Shown: positions 38,534-47,887 of the stretch, one piece after another
Numbering within the stretch: the stretch's first letter is position 1
Layout: each line of letters opens with the position of its first letter
DNA from: Antrihabitans auranticaus
Lineage (GTDB): Bacteria; Actinomycetota; Actinomycetes; Mycobacteriales; Mycobacteriaceae
Length of the DNA: 64,000 bases
NCBI RefSeq assembly: GCF_016481275.1
Contig: NZ_JAEMNW010000001.1
Coordinates: 186,001 to 250,000 of the forward strand
Direction of reading: 5' to 3'
Notes under the pieces: model-generated
Databases searched by the model: none
What the model saw: the letters and a program-made list of their open reading frames with translations, nothing else
What the model was told of the DNA's origin: nothing
Translations under genes and position numbers: made by a program

Positions 38534-40099
38534 ATGATCGACGCAGCTGTCATCGGCTCCGGCCACAACGCGATGGTCGCCGCCTGCTATCTGGCCAGGG
38601 CGGGCTGGTCCGTCGAGGTGCTCGAACGCGACACGGTGCTGGGCGGCGCTGTGTCGACCGTCGAGCGGTTCCCGGGTCACCGCGTGGACCGTGGCTCGTC
38701 GGCGCACATCATGATCCGGCACACGGGCATCATCGAAGATCTGGAACTCGCGAGGTTCGGACTCCGCTACATCGATTGCGATCCTTGGGGATTCGCCCCG
38801 GCACCCCCCGGTTCCGGCGCTGCGCCGATCGTCTTTCACCGTGACCTCGACAAGACATGCGAATCGATCCGCGCAGCGTGCGGTCACGCAGACGCCGACT
38901 CCTACCGGCGCTTCGTCACCGAGTGGGGCCCGCGCAGCGCCCGGGTCATGCGCTCGTTCACCGTGCCGCCCACCGGATTTCGCCTCCTCAAGTCGTTCTG
39001 GGGGCTCGATCTTCCCGACGGCGGTGCCGGCGAGCTGTCCCGGCAGTTCCTCACCACCGGAGATGCACTGCTGGACCGTACCTTTCGCAGTGAGCGCCTC
39101 AAAGCGGCGCTGGCGTGGTTCGGTGCGCAGTCGGGTCCGCCGATGTCCGAGCCGGGGACTGCCCCGATGGTCGGCTTCGCCGCGCTGCTGCACACGTTGC
39201 CGCCCGGTCGAGCGGTCGGCGGCAGCGGTGCTCTCACCGACGCCCTCGTCGCACGATTCGAGTCCGACGGCGGCAGCCTGCGAGCAGGCGACCCCGCCGT
39301 CGAAATCCGGCACACAGCAGACCACTGGACCGTCCACACGGCCGATGGCCGGACCGTCAAGGCGCGCAAGGTCGTAGCCGGTTGCCATCTCCGAACCACT
39401 CTCGACCTCCTCGAACGCGGTGGCTTCGACGGTCCGACGCTGGACGATTGGCGGCGGCGAACGCGCGTCGGCCCAGGCATCGGCATGGTCGTCAGGATCG
39501 CGTCCAGCGACCTGCCCCGCTACAGCGGCGCCGATACAGCCGACTCCGCAACCGGATTGCAGTTGCTGGTACACGACCGCCGGCACCTGCGCCGCGCACA
39601 CGGATCCGCCATGGCGGGCGACCTCCCCACGCGGCCGGCAGTTCTCGCGATGAGCTTCAGTGCGCTCGACCCTTCGATCGCACCTGCCGGTCAACATCAG
39701 CTTTCGCTGTGGTCGCAGTGGCATCCCTACGAACTCGCCGATGGCCGGCAGTGGAATGCGATCGCCGAGCGGGCAGCCGACGACATCGTCGCCGAAGTCG
39801 AAGCGGTCGCCCCGGGATTCGCCGATTCCGTTGTTGCGCGGCACATCCAGACCCCTGCCGACCTCGAAAGCGAACTCGGATTGATCGGCGGAAACGTCAT
39901 GCACCTCGAGATGTCGCTCGACCAGATGTTCATGTGGCGGCCGCTCCCGGAGCTCTCGGGCCATCGTGTTCCCGGCGCAACGGGCCTATACCTGACTGGC
40001 GCTTCAACGCACCCCGGCGGCGGCGTTTCCGGCGCAAGCGGACGAAATGCAGCCCGGATGATGCTCGCCGACCAGCGCTTTCGCCGGTGGCGGCGATGA
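38534..40099 (+). CDS. crtO: Carotenoid 4-ketolase, CrtO type
   Basis: 521 residues, an FAD-dependent phytoene-desaturase-like oxidoreductase. The dinucleotide site DAAVIGSGHNAMVAACYLA opens the protein; EVLERDTVLGGAVSTVERF, GFAALLHTLPPGRAVGG, GNVMHLEMSLDQMFMWRP and TGASTHPGGGVSGASGR match my memory of Rhodococcus CrtO closely. CrtO adds a keto group at C4 of the beta-ring, making 4-keto-gamma-carotene in rhodococci. The TGA stop overlaps the cruF-like start (ATGA). This is not a CrtI, which is separately encoded at 46220. Confidence 0.9.
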   Translation: MIDAAVIGSGHNAMVAACYLARAGWSVEVLERDTVLGGAVSTVERFPGHRVDRGSSAHIMIRHTGIIEDLELARFGLRYIDCDPWGFAPAPPGSGAAPIVFHRDLDKTCESIRAACGHADADSYRRFVTEWGPRSARVMRSFTVPPTGFRLLKSFWGLDLPDGGAGELSRQFLTTGDALLDRTFRSERLKAALAWFGAQSGPPMSEPGTAPMVGFAALLHTLPPGRAVGGSGALTDALVARFESDGGSLRAGDPAVEIRHTADHWTVHTADGRTVKARKVVAGCHLRTTLDLLERGGFDGPTLDDWRRRTRVGPGIGMVVRIASSDLPRYSGADTADSATGLQLLVHDRRHLRRAHGSAMAGDLPTRPAVLAMSFSALDPSIAPAGQHQLSLWSQWHPYELADGRQWNAIAERAADDIVAEVEAVAPGFADSVVARHIQTPADLESELGLIGGNVMHLEMSLDQMFMWRPLPELSGHRVPGATGLYLTGASTHPGGGVSGASGRNAARMMLADQRFRRWRR

Positions 40100-40878
40100 G
40101 CGCGTATCGCGCGGCGGCGTTGCTCGCCGGTGCCACCGTCCTTGCACAGATCACATACCCGCTGACCAACGGCGGCGTTCGCGATGTCGTCACCGTGCTC
40201 GTCGTCGGACTTTTCGCAGCAGCCTGCATCACACACGCGGTCGCTGCGTACGGGTCGCGGTGGGCTGCCGGATTCGTCGTCAGCACCGCAGGCATCGGCT
40301 TCGTCGTCGAAACTATCGGTACCGCAACAGGTTTCCCGTTCGGTTGCTACGGCTACGACGTCGGACGGCTCGGACCGTCCGTCGCAGATGTTCCGCTGGT
40401 AGTACCTTTCGCGTGGACGGCCGGCATCTACTGCGTCTGGACGGTCGCGTCGATTCTGTTCCAGCGCACACCGGTTCGCGTTGCGGCCGTGCCACTGGGC
40501 GCACTCGGGTGGGATCTGTATCTCGATCCGCAGATGGTTGCCGACGGCCAATGGACATGGTGTGTCACAGATTCCGGTCTGCCCGGTATCCCCGACATCC
40601 CGTACACCAACTATCTCGGTTGGCTTGCCGTCGCGCTGGTCATGGCGGTCGCCATCGAACTGCTGCCCAGGCAGGCCACTACACCGCGATCGTTTGCCGT
40701 TCCGGTCGCGCTGTTCTACTGGACGTGGCTCGGATCATCGTTGGCCCACGCAGTCTTCCTGGACGGTCCGCACCTGAAGTACTCGGCGATCTACGGCCTC
40801 GTCGTCATGGGCCTACTCGGCGTGCCCTTGACGCGCCGATTGTTCGCACGACTGCGCGGCGGAACTGTTTCGGTGTAA
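40096..40878 (+). CDS. cruF: CruF-like carotenoid 1',2'-hydratase (DUF422 membrane protein)
   Basis: 260 residues with seven or so membrane helices. The motifs CYGYDVGRLGPSVADVPLV, VPLGALGWDLYLDPQMV and WCVTDSGLPGIPDIPYTNY, with YLGWLAVALVM, are typical of carotenoid-biosynthesis DUF422 proteins, which include CruF (hydration of the psi end of gamma-carotene) and bacterioruberin hydratases. It starts inside the crtO stop codon, so the two enzymes are probably made together. CruF versus another hydratase cannot be decided from sequence alone. Confidence 0.8.
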   Translation: MSAYRAAALLAGATVLAQITYPLTNGGVRDVVTVLVVGLFAAACITHAVAAYGSRWAAGFVVSTAGIGFVVETIGTATGFPFGCYGYDVGRLGPSVADVPLVVPFAWTAGIYCVWTVASILFQRTPVRVAAVPLGALGWDLYLDPQMVADGQWTWCVTDSGLPGIPDIPYTNYLGWLAVALVMAVAIELLPRQATTPRSFAVPVALFYWTWLGSSLAHAVFLDGPHLKYSAIYGLVVMGLLGVPLTRRLFARLRGGTVSV

Positions 40879-40922
40879 AAATCGCAGGCAGCGCACGACA
40901 GACGCGGGACGACGGGAGCGCG

Positions 40923-42174
40923 ATGGCAGAGAGCACGTCGGTGCCGAGCGGCTGGTACCCGACTGCCCCGCCCGGCCCGCCGCCGCGTCCTCCGAGCCGT
41001 CGAACGCCGTGGGTGATCGCCGGGGTCGTTGCGCTCCTCGTCGTGGTGGCAATCGGCGTTGCACTGGCAGTGAAACTTACCGGGAATGACGCACAGCACC
41101 GGCCCGACGGTCTGCTGCCGATGCCCTTTCCCACTGAGCCGCAACGCGAATGGACGCTGCAGGCTTCCGACATCGCGCCTGGCGCGGCGTTCGGACCGAT
41201 CGGGCTGTATTCGCCGGAGTTCCGAAACTACGACGGAACCCTGCTCGTCACCGTCGTCGACGAGGGCGCGGGCCAACCGATGAGCCTCGCCGCGTTGGAC
41301 GCCGCCGACGGCACCGTCCTGTGGACCGTCCCAGAAGTTCCGTTCAGCGTCCGCAGCTGCGCAACTGCCGCGATCGACGGGCTGGTGCCGTGCATCGCGG
41401 CCGACGCCGGCGAGTTGCGGTACTACCGAATCTCCGACGGCGAGGTCGAGCACACCGAGGACCTCCCCGGCGCCGCATACGTCGAGGTCTACCGCGGCTC
41501 GGTGTACACGGCGGGCCGCGACGCGGACTTCCAGGTGGGCTGGATGGCGCGCGGGACGGTCGGCGATGCGACCTCGTCGTGGCGGGAAGAGTTCGACTTC
41601 GGGCAATGTCCAGGCGGCGACGGGTCCCGATTCACCGTCTCGGAAGGCATCGTCACCTGGATCGCAGGTCTACATGCCCTGGCGGTGACGACCGATGGCG
41701 TACCGCTCACGCCGGAATCCAGGTACGACGGTGGCATTGCCGGGCAAAGGCGCCGCGGCGATCGAATGCCAGGGTCCGGACGGGCTCGACGGCGCTTCGT
41801 CGCAAACCTGGACGATCGCCGACTCCGCCGGTGCCACCCTGCGTGAACACGTCGGCGACGGCCGCGTCGCGTCGACGCTGGTCGTCGGGAATCGCGCGAA
41901 CGACCTCTACTTCGTGGGCAACACCGCCTACGACGTCGCGTCCGGTGACCTGCTGTGGACCGCGCCCATCCCCGAATTCTTTCTGCCGCTGTTGTTCGAC
42001 GGCGAGCGCGTCATCGGCTTCACACCGGAGGGCTATATCGCCATCAACACCCACACCGGCGAGCGCGACTGGGAGACCGGACCACTCGACGGCGCTGGCG
42101 GCCTCGGACCTGCAGGCGCTGGCCTTGCCGCTATCAGCCCGACCGAGCTCGTCTTTTTCCGGCCCGGCCGATAG
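40923..42174 (+). pseudogene. Frameshifted membrane-anchored PQQ-type beta-propeller protein
   Basis: The first part (ATG 40923) reads a Pro-rich tail, one helix (WVIAGVVALLVVVAIGVALAV) and blades with AALDAADGTVLWTVPEV and GIVTWIAGLHALAV. Near 41720-41745 this frame degenerates, while the +1 frame continues the propeller (VALPGKGAAAIECQGPDG, LYFVGNTAYDVASGDLLWT, INTHTGERDWETGPL) to a stop at 42174. Joining the frames gives a normal ~416-residue protein, so a 1-base insertion or 2-base deletion has broken it, or the base call is wrong. Function unknown; PQQ-like repeats are probably only structural. Confidence 0.75.
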
Positions 42175-42234
42175 GTCGCCGTGCACCCGCTCGTCGTGCA
42201 CAAGGTTCGCGACCGCCGTGGCAGGATGTTCGAT

Positions 42235-42957
42235 GTGCCGACGACCTCGAGCCCGCAGCGCAGCCGCCGCCGTACCTACGCCGCGATTGCCATGCTGCTC
42301 CTCATTCTCCCTGTCATCGCAGGCTGCCAGCAGGTCCGCATCAGCGTTGCGATGGGTGTGTCGGCCGACGACAAGGTGTCCGGCCAGATCGTGGCCGCAA
42401 CCGACGCGCAGAGTCCCGAAGACAAGGGCCCACAGCTGACCGTTCCCGATTCGCTGGCCGGCAAGGTCCGCGTGCAGGAATACAAGGCCGACAACTTCGT
42501 CGGCAGCCAGGCGTTCTTCAGCGAGTTGTCGTTCGGTGACCTCCAGCAGCTCGGGCAGATGTCGGATCAGAGCGCGGGTTCGTTCCAGATCCAGTTGCAG
42601 CGGTCCGGTGACCTCGTGTCGCTGACCGGCAAGGTCGATCTGTCGAAGGCTCCGGCCGACGGCACGGACGTCCAGTTCAAGGTCGCGTTCCCAGCACGCG
42701 TGACCTCCACCAACGGCGTTCGCGAGAACGACAAGGTCGTTTCCTGGAAGCTGCAGCCGGGCGACATCACGGCGCTGCGTGCGGAGGTTCGCTACGCAGA
42801 CCCGAATACCCGCAGCTTCGCCGGTTGGGCCGGCATCGTCGGCGGTGTCTGCCTCGGCGTCTCTGCGATCATCGGCGCTTTGGCCTACGTCAGTCGTAAT
42901 GCTCGCCCGCGGCGCCCGGCGACGGCGCCACCGGAGAAGGAACTCGCGGACGCGTAG
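42235..42957 (+). CDS. lppM: LppM-family lipoprotein
   Basis: 240 residues. A lipoprotein signal (LLLILPVIAGC, Cys31) is followed by a beta-rich domain and, unusually for a lipoprotein, a C-terminal membrane helix (WAGIVGGVCLGVSAIIGALA) with a basic tail. This topology and the segments VSADDKVSGQIVAATD and QLGQMSDQSAGSFQIQLQR match mycobacterial LppM (Rv2171), a surface protein implicated in macrophage interaction. GTG 42235 has AGGA 8 bp upstream. Its TAG stop overlaps the glycosyltransferase GTG by 1 bp. Confidence 0.88.
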   Translation: MPTTSSPQRSRRRTYAAIAMLLLILPVIAGCQQVRISVAMGVSADDKVSGQIVAATDAQSPEDKGPQLTVPDSLAGKVRVQEYKADNFVGSQAFFSELSFGDLQQLGQMSDQSAGSFQIQLQRSGDLVSLTGKVDLSKAPADGTDVQFKVAFPARVTSTNGVRENDKVVSWKLQPGDITALRAEVRYADPNTRSFAGWAGIVGGVCLGVSAIIGALAYVSRNARPRRPATAPPEKELADA

Positions 42958-44093
42958 TGCTCGTTCGCACAGGCGCTGCGATATCCGCTGCGGGCGCCGC
43001 AATCGCACTGTTCAACCGACTGACCGTCAGCCGCCTGCGCGATGCGCCGCCGACGGTCGAGCAGCTCACCGTGTGCATCCCCGCACGCAATGAACGCGAC
43101 TGCCTGCCGCACCTCGTCGCCGACCTCCGTGTGCAACGCGGTGTGCCCAATCTGCGAGTTCTGATTCTCGATGACGATTCCTCCGATGACACCGGTCCCG
43201 TTGCCGAGCAAGCTTTTTCAAGCGACACTCGCTTCGAGCTGCACCGCCGATCCGGTCCACCGCGGGCGGGCTGGACGGGAAAATCCGCGGCCTGCCGGCA
43301 GCTGAGCGAACTCGCGCGCACCGAGTCCGGTGTGCTGATCTTTCTGGACGCCGATGTTCGTCTCGCACCTGACGCACTTGCCGCCGCCGTCGCGCACCTG
43401 CGCCGGAAGGACGCGGCTCTCGTTGCGCCGTGGCCGTTCCAAGCGGCCGTGACGAGCATCGAACGTCTCGTGCAGCCACTGCTGTGCTGGTCGTGGGCAG
43501 CGTCGTTGCCGATCGTTGTCGCCAATCGCGAACTGCGCCCGACGATGGTCGTCGCATGCGGCCAGTTTCTGGTTTTCGACGCCGACGCGTACCGGTCCGT
43601 CGGCGGCCACAGTGCTGTCGCGGCGAGCGTCACCGAAGACCTCGACATCGCACGAGCGCTGCGCCGCGCCGGTCGGCACACCGTTCTTGTCAGCGCCGCA
43701 GGGCTCGCGAGCTGCCGCATGTACAGCAACAGCGACGACATCGAGCAGGGGTACACGCGGTGGCTGTGGTCAGCGCACGGGTCGGCGGCAGGCAGCGTCG
43801 CAGCGTCGGCGGTGGCACTGCTCGCCTGGGTCGGTCCCCCGCTGGGCATGCTCTCGCGTCGCACACGAAGGTGGGGCTTCGCAGGTTATGCCGCGGCGGT
43901 AGCGTCTCGACTGCTCGCCCGCTCGCTGGAGTCTCCTGAAAGACTTTGTGCAGCAGATGCGTTCGATGCCGCACTGCATCCGTTGTCGACCTTGACCTAC
44001 GTGGGACTGACCGCGCGCTCGCATCGCGCACACCGCACCGGACGGTTGTCGTGGAAGGGCCGCACGCTAGACGCGAGTCGCGGCCAAACCTAG
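42957..44093 (+). CDS. cruG: GT2 glycosyltransferase, CruG-like (carotenoid glycosylation)
   Basis: 378 residues. A membrane-proximal N-terminus is followed by the GT2 domain: QLTVCIPARNERDCLPHLV, VLILDDDSSDDT, LIFLDADVRL (DxD), and the acceptor-region motif ASVTEDLDIARALRRAG (ED) with RWLWSAHGS in place of QxxRW. C-terminal helices anchor it. CruG in cyanobacteria glycosylates hydroxylated carotenoids next to CruF. Here it is separated from cruF by the broken propeller and lppM, but overlaps lppM and precedes the carotenoid genes. A role in another envelope glycan is possible. Confidence 0.7.
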   Translation: MLVRTGAAISAAGAAIALFNRLTVSRLRDAPPTVEQLTVCIPARNERDCLPHLVADLRVQRGVPNLRVLILDDDSSDDTGPVAEQAFSSDTRFELHRRSGPPRAGWTGKSAACRQLSELARTESGVLIFLDADVRLAPDALAAAVAHLRRKDAALVAPWPFQAAVTSIERLVQPLLCWSWAASLPIVVANRELRPTMVVACGQFLVFDADAYRSVGGHSAVAASVTEDLDIARALRRAGRHTVLVSAAGLASCRMYSNSDDIEQGYTRWLWSAHGSAAGSVAASAVALLAWVGPPLGMLSRRTRRWGFAGYAAAVASRLLARSLESPERLCAADAFDAALHPLSTLTYVGLTARSHRAHRTGRLSWKGRTLDASRGQT

Positions 44094-45035
44094 ATTCGCG
44101 AGCACTTCGCTCGTCGCGCGCGCGAAGTTCAGCGTGATGAAGTGCAGACCCGGTGCCCCTTCGGCGATGAGCCGCTCACCCATGCGCGTGGCGACCTCGA
44201 TCCCGACCGCGCGTACCGCGGCTCGATTCTCGTCAGGCCCGTCGCCTGCGGCATCCGCCAGGCGCGCCTCGAGTTCCGCGGGGAGCACAGAGCCGGACAG
44301 CTCCACCATCTTGCGCACCGACCGCAACGACGTGATCGGCATGATTTCCGGAATAATCGGCTTGACGCCCTGCTCGGGATCGCACGCGGCGACGCGATCG
44401 CGCAGACGCAGGTAGTGCTCGACGTCGAAGAACATCTGGGTGATCGAGTATTCGGCACCCGCGCGCAGCTTGTTGACCAGGAACTTCGTGTCGTGATCGA
44501 GATCCGGCGAGCGGTGGTGCCCCTCGGGGAACGAAGCGACGCCGACGTGGAAGTCACCGAGGTTGCGAATCAGCCGGACCAGTTCGTCCGCGTATTCGAC
44601 GCCGTGCGGGTGCTTCTGCCACTCACCGAGTGGGTCGCCCGGCGGATCGCCACGAAGGACCAGGATGTTGCGGATCCCCCGGTCGGCGTATGCGCCCACC
44701 AGCGAACGCAGTTCGTCGACGCTGTGCCCGACGGCCGTGAGATGGGCGACCGGCAGCAACGTCGTCTCTTCGGCCAACTGACCGGTCACACGAACCGTGC
44801 GGTCGCGGGTCGAGCCGCCGGCGCCGTAGGTCATCGAGACGAAGGCCGGTCCCATCCGTTCGAATTCCCGGACGGCTCGCCACAACCGGGCCTCGGCAGC
44901 GGCGTCGCGCGGCGGCGAGAACTCCACGGAAAACGGCACTCGACCGGAGTCCGCGGTGCGCAGCCGATCGACGATCGAAGGCGTGCGGGAAACCCAGCCG
45001 GCGCTTGCGCGGCCCCGTACGGAATCGAATGTCAC
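44067..45035 (-). CDS. Methylenetetrahydrofolate reductase-like protein
   Basis: 322 residues of the MetF TIM-barrel family: FSVEFSPPRDAAAEARLW, FVSMTYGAGGSTRDRTVRV, HLTAVGHSVDELRS, ILVLRGDPPGD and ITQMFFDVEHYLRLRD are the family motifs. It would reduce 5,10-methylene-THF for methionine synthesis. It corresponds by order to Mtb Rv2172c, a divergent member of the family. GTG 45035 was preferred to GTG 45056; neither has a strong ribosome site. Its end overlaps cruG by 27 bp convergently, and it is divergent from idsA. Confidence 0.88.
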   Translation of the reverse strand: MTFDSVRGRASAGWVSRTPSIVDRLRTADSGRVPFSVEFSPPRDAAAEARLWRAVREFERMGPAFVSMTYGAGGSTRDRTVRVTGQLAEETTLLPVAHLTAVGHSVDELRSLVGAYADRGIRNILVLRGDPPGDPLGEWQKHPHGVEYADELVRLIRNLGDFHVGVASFPEGHHRSPDLDHDTKFLVNKLRAGAEYSITQMFFDVEHYLRLRDRVAACDPEQGVKPIIPEIMPITSLRSVRKMVELSGSVLPAELEARLADAAGDGPDENRAAVRAVGIEVATRMGERLIAEGAPGLHFITLNFARATSEVLANLGLAATRV

Positions 45036-45119
45036 CGACTCAGCATACGGAGGCACCGCTGCACTGCTCTATTGTGGAGGTGCCCCGCCGCTCGTTCTCG
45101 CCCGATCCTGGAGGTTGAA

Positions 45120-46220
45120 CTGTCCACTGGACTCGTCCCGACCTCGACAGAGCCCAGGGAACTCACGGCGGCCTTCGAGCAGACGCTGCGTGTGTTCTTC
45201 GCGTCCCGCCGAGCGGTCGTCGATTCGATCGGCGGAGACTTCGCGCCCGCCGTCGACCAGCTGGAACAGTTCGTGCTCCGCGGCGGAAAACGCGTCCGGC
45301 CCGCCTTTGCCTGGACCGGCTGGCTCGGCGCCGGAGGCGATCCCGCCGAACCGCACTCGGCCGCCGTACTGCAGACCTGCGCGGCGTTGGAGCTCGTCCA
45401 GGCCTGTGCGCTGATTCACGACGACATCATCGACTCCTCCCGCACCCGACGCGGATTCCCAACCGTGCACGTCGCGTTCACCGACCGGCACAGGTCGCGT
45501 GGCTGGTCAGGTGAGTCCGCGCAGTTCGGCGATGCGGTCGCGATCCTGCTCGGTGACCTTGCGATGGCCTGGGCCGACGACATGGTCCGCGAATCCGGAC
45601 TGACGCCCGATGCTGCGCTGCGGTTGGGTCCGGTGTGGTCGGCGATGCGAACCGAGGTGCTGGGCGGACAGTTTCTGGATATCACCGGCGAGGCCAGCGG
45701 CGACGAGACCGTGGCCGGCGCGCTCCGAATCAATCGCTACAAGACCGCTGCCTACACGATCGAGCGCCCGCTGCACATCGGTGCCTGCCTCGCTGGTTCC
45801 CCCGACGACCTCATCAGCGCGTACCGCAGCTTCGGTACCGATGTCGGCATCGCGTTCCAGCTTCGCGACGACCTCCTCGGCGTCTTCGGGGACCCCGCTG
45901 TGACGGGTAAGCCGTCCGGCGACGACCTGCGCGAAGGCAAACGAACGGTCCTGTTCGCCGTCGCGCTGACTCGCGCCGACGCGACCTCGCCGGCGACCGC
46001 GAAACTGCTGCGAACCAGCATCGGAACTGATCTGTCGGCTGCCGAGCTCGAACAGATCCGCGGCCTCTTGACCGACCTCGGAGCTGTTGCCGAGGTAGAA
46101 CGACAGATCACCCAGTTGACCGAGCGCGCACTCCATGCGCTCGACGGATGCACGGCGACCACGCAGGCAAAGGAGCGTTTACGCGCAATGGCGGTTTCGG
46201 CGACTTCGAGGGCGAGCTAG
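45120..46220 (+). CDS. idsA: Polyprenyl (geranylgeranyl) diphosphate synthase, IdsA/CrtE
   Basis: About 366 residues. The first Asp-rich motif is LIHDDIIDSSRTRRG, the second FQLRDDLLGVFGD; FVLRGGKRVRPAF binds IPP, and EGKRTVLFAVAL follows. Short-chain prenyl synthases of this type give C15-C20 products; with crtI overlapping its stop it very likely supplies GGPP, so it acts as CrtE. The start is odd: no ATG/GTG/TTG with a ribosome site exists, while CTG 45120 has GGAGG 5 bp upstream. TTG 45072 lacks a site. Corresponds in order to Mtb idsA2. Confidence 0.9.
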   Translation: MSTGLVPTSTEPRELTAAFEQTLRVFFASRRAVVDSIGGDFAPAVDQLEQFVLRGGKRVRPAFAWTGWLGAGGDPAEPHSAAVLQTCAALELVQACALIHDDIIDSSRTRRGFPTVHVAFTDRHRSRGWSGESAQFGDAVAILLGDLAMAWADDMVRESGLTPDAALRLGPVWSAMRTEVLGGQFLDITGEASGDETVAGALRINRYKTAAYTIERPLHIGACLAGSPDDLISAYRSFGTDVGIAFQLRDDLLGVFGDPAVTGKPSGDDLREGKRTVLFAVALTRADATSPATAKLLRTSIGTDLSAAELEQIRGLLTDLGAVAEVERQITQLTERALHALDGCTATTQAKERLRAMAVSATSRAS

Positions 46221-47755
46221 TGGTCAAAACTGTTTCTGGGCCGACCGATCGGGTGGTTGTCGTCGGAGCCGGCCTCTCGGGTCTCGCCGCGGGCCTGCAT
46301 CTGCTCGGCTCCGGCCGGGATGTCACGATCCTCGAGCGCAGCGACCGGCCGGGCGGCCGGGTCGGCAGCTTTACCGGTTCCGACTACGTAATCGATACCG
46401 GCGCAACCGTTCTCACGATGCCCGAGCTCATTGCGGATGCGCTTGCCGCCGTCGGTGCAACGTTCGAGACCACTACACCGCCGCTGCGTGTACGGCAACT
46501 CACACCGTCCTATCGCGCGCGGTTCGCGGACGGTTCGACCATCGACGTGCTCGCCGACGCGGACGCGATGGCGGCCGAGGTCGAGCGCACCTGCGGTCCC
46601 GAGGACGCCGAGGGCTATCGCCGCCTGCGGTCGTGGCTCGCCACATTGTTCGACGCCGAATTCGGCACTTTCATGGACGCCAACTTCGATTCGCCGCTGG
46701 ACCTCGCCTCGTCGCGATCGTCGTTTGCTGATCTGCGCAAGTTGCTCGCGCTCGGCGGATTCGGCAAGCTCGGCCCGAAGGTCGAGGGGTTCATTCGTGA
46801 CGAGCGCCTGCGGCGCCTCTTCACCTTCCAGGCGCTGTACGCAGGCGTCGCACCGCGACAGGCATTGGCCGTCTATGGCGCCATCCCCCACATGGATACC
46901 TGTCTCGGCGTCTATTTCACCGACGGCGGCATGCGCTCGATAGCTGCTGCGATGACCGACGCGTTCACCTCCGCCGGTGGCCGGGTGGAACTCGGCGCGG
47001 AGGTGACGGGAATCGAGTTCGACGGCACCCGTGCACGCCGGATTCGATCCGCCGACGGGCGCGAATTCGATTGCGATGCTGTGATTCTCACGACAGATCT
47101 CGGGTCGGTTCGACCGCTTTTCGGCGCCCGGGCACCACGCCGGCGCAAGCTGGTCGCGTCCCCGTCGGCCGTCGTCATGCACGGCACGGTGCCCGCCGAC
47201 ATCGCGTCGAGTTGGCCGGTCCAGGCACATCACACGATCGAGTTCGGCGCAGCGTGGAAGCAGACGTTCGAAGAGATCACCGCGCGCCCCGGCCGCGGAA
47301 AACTGATGACAGATCCGTCGCTACTGCTGACCAGACCGGCGCTGACCGATCCGGAACTGACGATCGACCGCGACGGCCGCGCGTACGAACCGCTGTCGGT
47401 TCTCGCACCGTGCCCCAACCTCGTCAGCGCGCCACTGGAGTGGGACTACCTGACCACGGCCTATGTCGGCGAAATCCTCGCCGAGTTGGAGAGCCGCGGC
47501 TACACGGGAATTGCGACTTACTTCACGGTCGACAAGGTGGACACCCCGCAGACATGGGCCGACCAGGGCATGCTCGACGGCAGTCCGTTCGCCGCCGCCC
47601 ATCTTTTCCGGCAAACGGGACCTTTCCGGACGCGGAACCTCGTAAGAACGACAGCCAACGTCGTTCTTGCCGGCTGTGGAACTACACCCGGCGTCGGGGT
47701 GCCGACCGTCCTGCTGTCGGGAAAGCTCGCGGCCGCCCGGCTCGGCGACCGCTGA
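46220..47755 (+). CDS. crtI: Phytoene desaturase CrtI
   Basis: 511 residues. N-terminal FAD site DRVVVVGAGLSGLAAGLHLL and VTILERSDRPGGRVGSF; middle YAGVAPRQALAVYGAIPHMD and GVYFTDGGMRSIAAAM; C-terminal TANVVLAGCGTTPGVGVPTV with LLSGKLAA, all CrtI-typical. It desaturates phytoene, probably to lycopene. GTG 46220 overlaps the idsA stop by 1 bp (TAGTG) and has GAGGGCGAG upstream, so production is coupled to its precursor synthase. Confidence 0.92.
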   Translation: MVKTVSGPTDRVVVVGAGLSGLAAGLHLLGSGRDVTILERSDRPGGRVGSFTGSDYVIDTGATVLTMPELIADALAAVGATFETTTPPLRVRQLTPSYRARFADGSTIDVLADADAMAAEVERTCGPEDAEGYRRLRSWLATLFDAEFGTFMDANFDSPLDLASSRSSFADLRKLLALGGFGKLGPKVEGFIRDERLRRLFTFQALYAGVAPRQALAVYGAIPHMDTCLGVYFTDGGMRSIAAAMTDAFTSAGGRVELGAEVTGIEFDGTRARRIRSADGREFDCDAVILTTDLGSVRPLFGARAPRRRKLVASPSAVVMHGTVPADIASSWPVQAHHTIEFGAAWKQTFEEITARPGRGKLMTDPSLLLTRPALTDPELTIDRDGRAYEPLSVLAPCPNLVSAPLEWDYLTTAYVGEILAELESRGYTGIATYFTVDKVDTPQTWADQGMLDGSPFAAAHLFRQTGPFRTRNLVRTTANVVLAGCGTTPGVGVPTVLLSGKLAAARLGDR

Positions 47756-47887
47756 ACGCGTGCCGGTGACTACGTCTGCGAGGCAGAAGCAAGGATTACG
47801 CCGCGGGGATACTAAACTGTTGCCTCGACCGGATACTTTTGCGGCCGCTGCCGCTGTCGCGACACTTGGGGAGAGGCACGTGGATTG

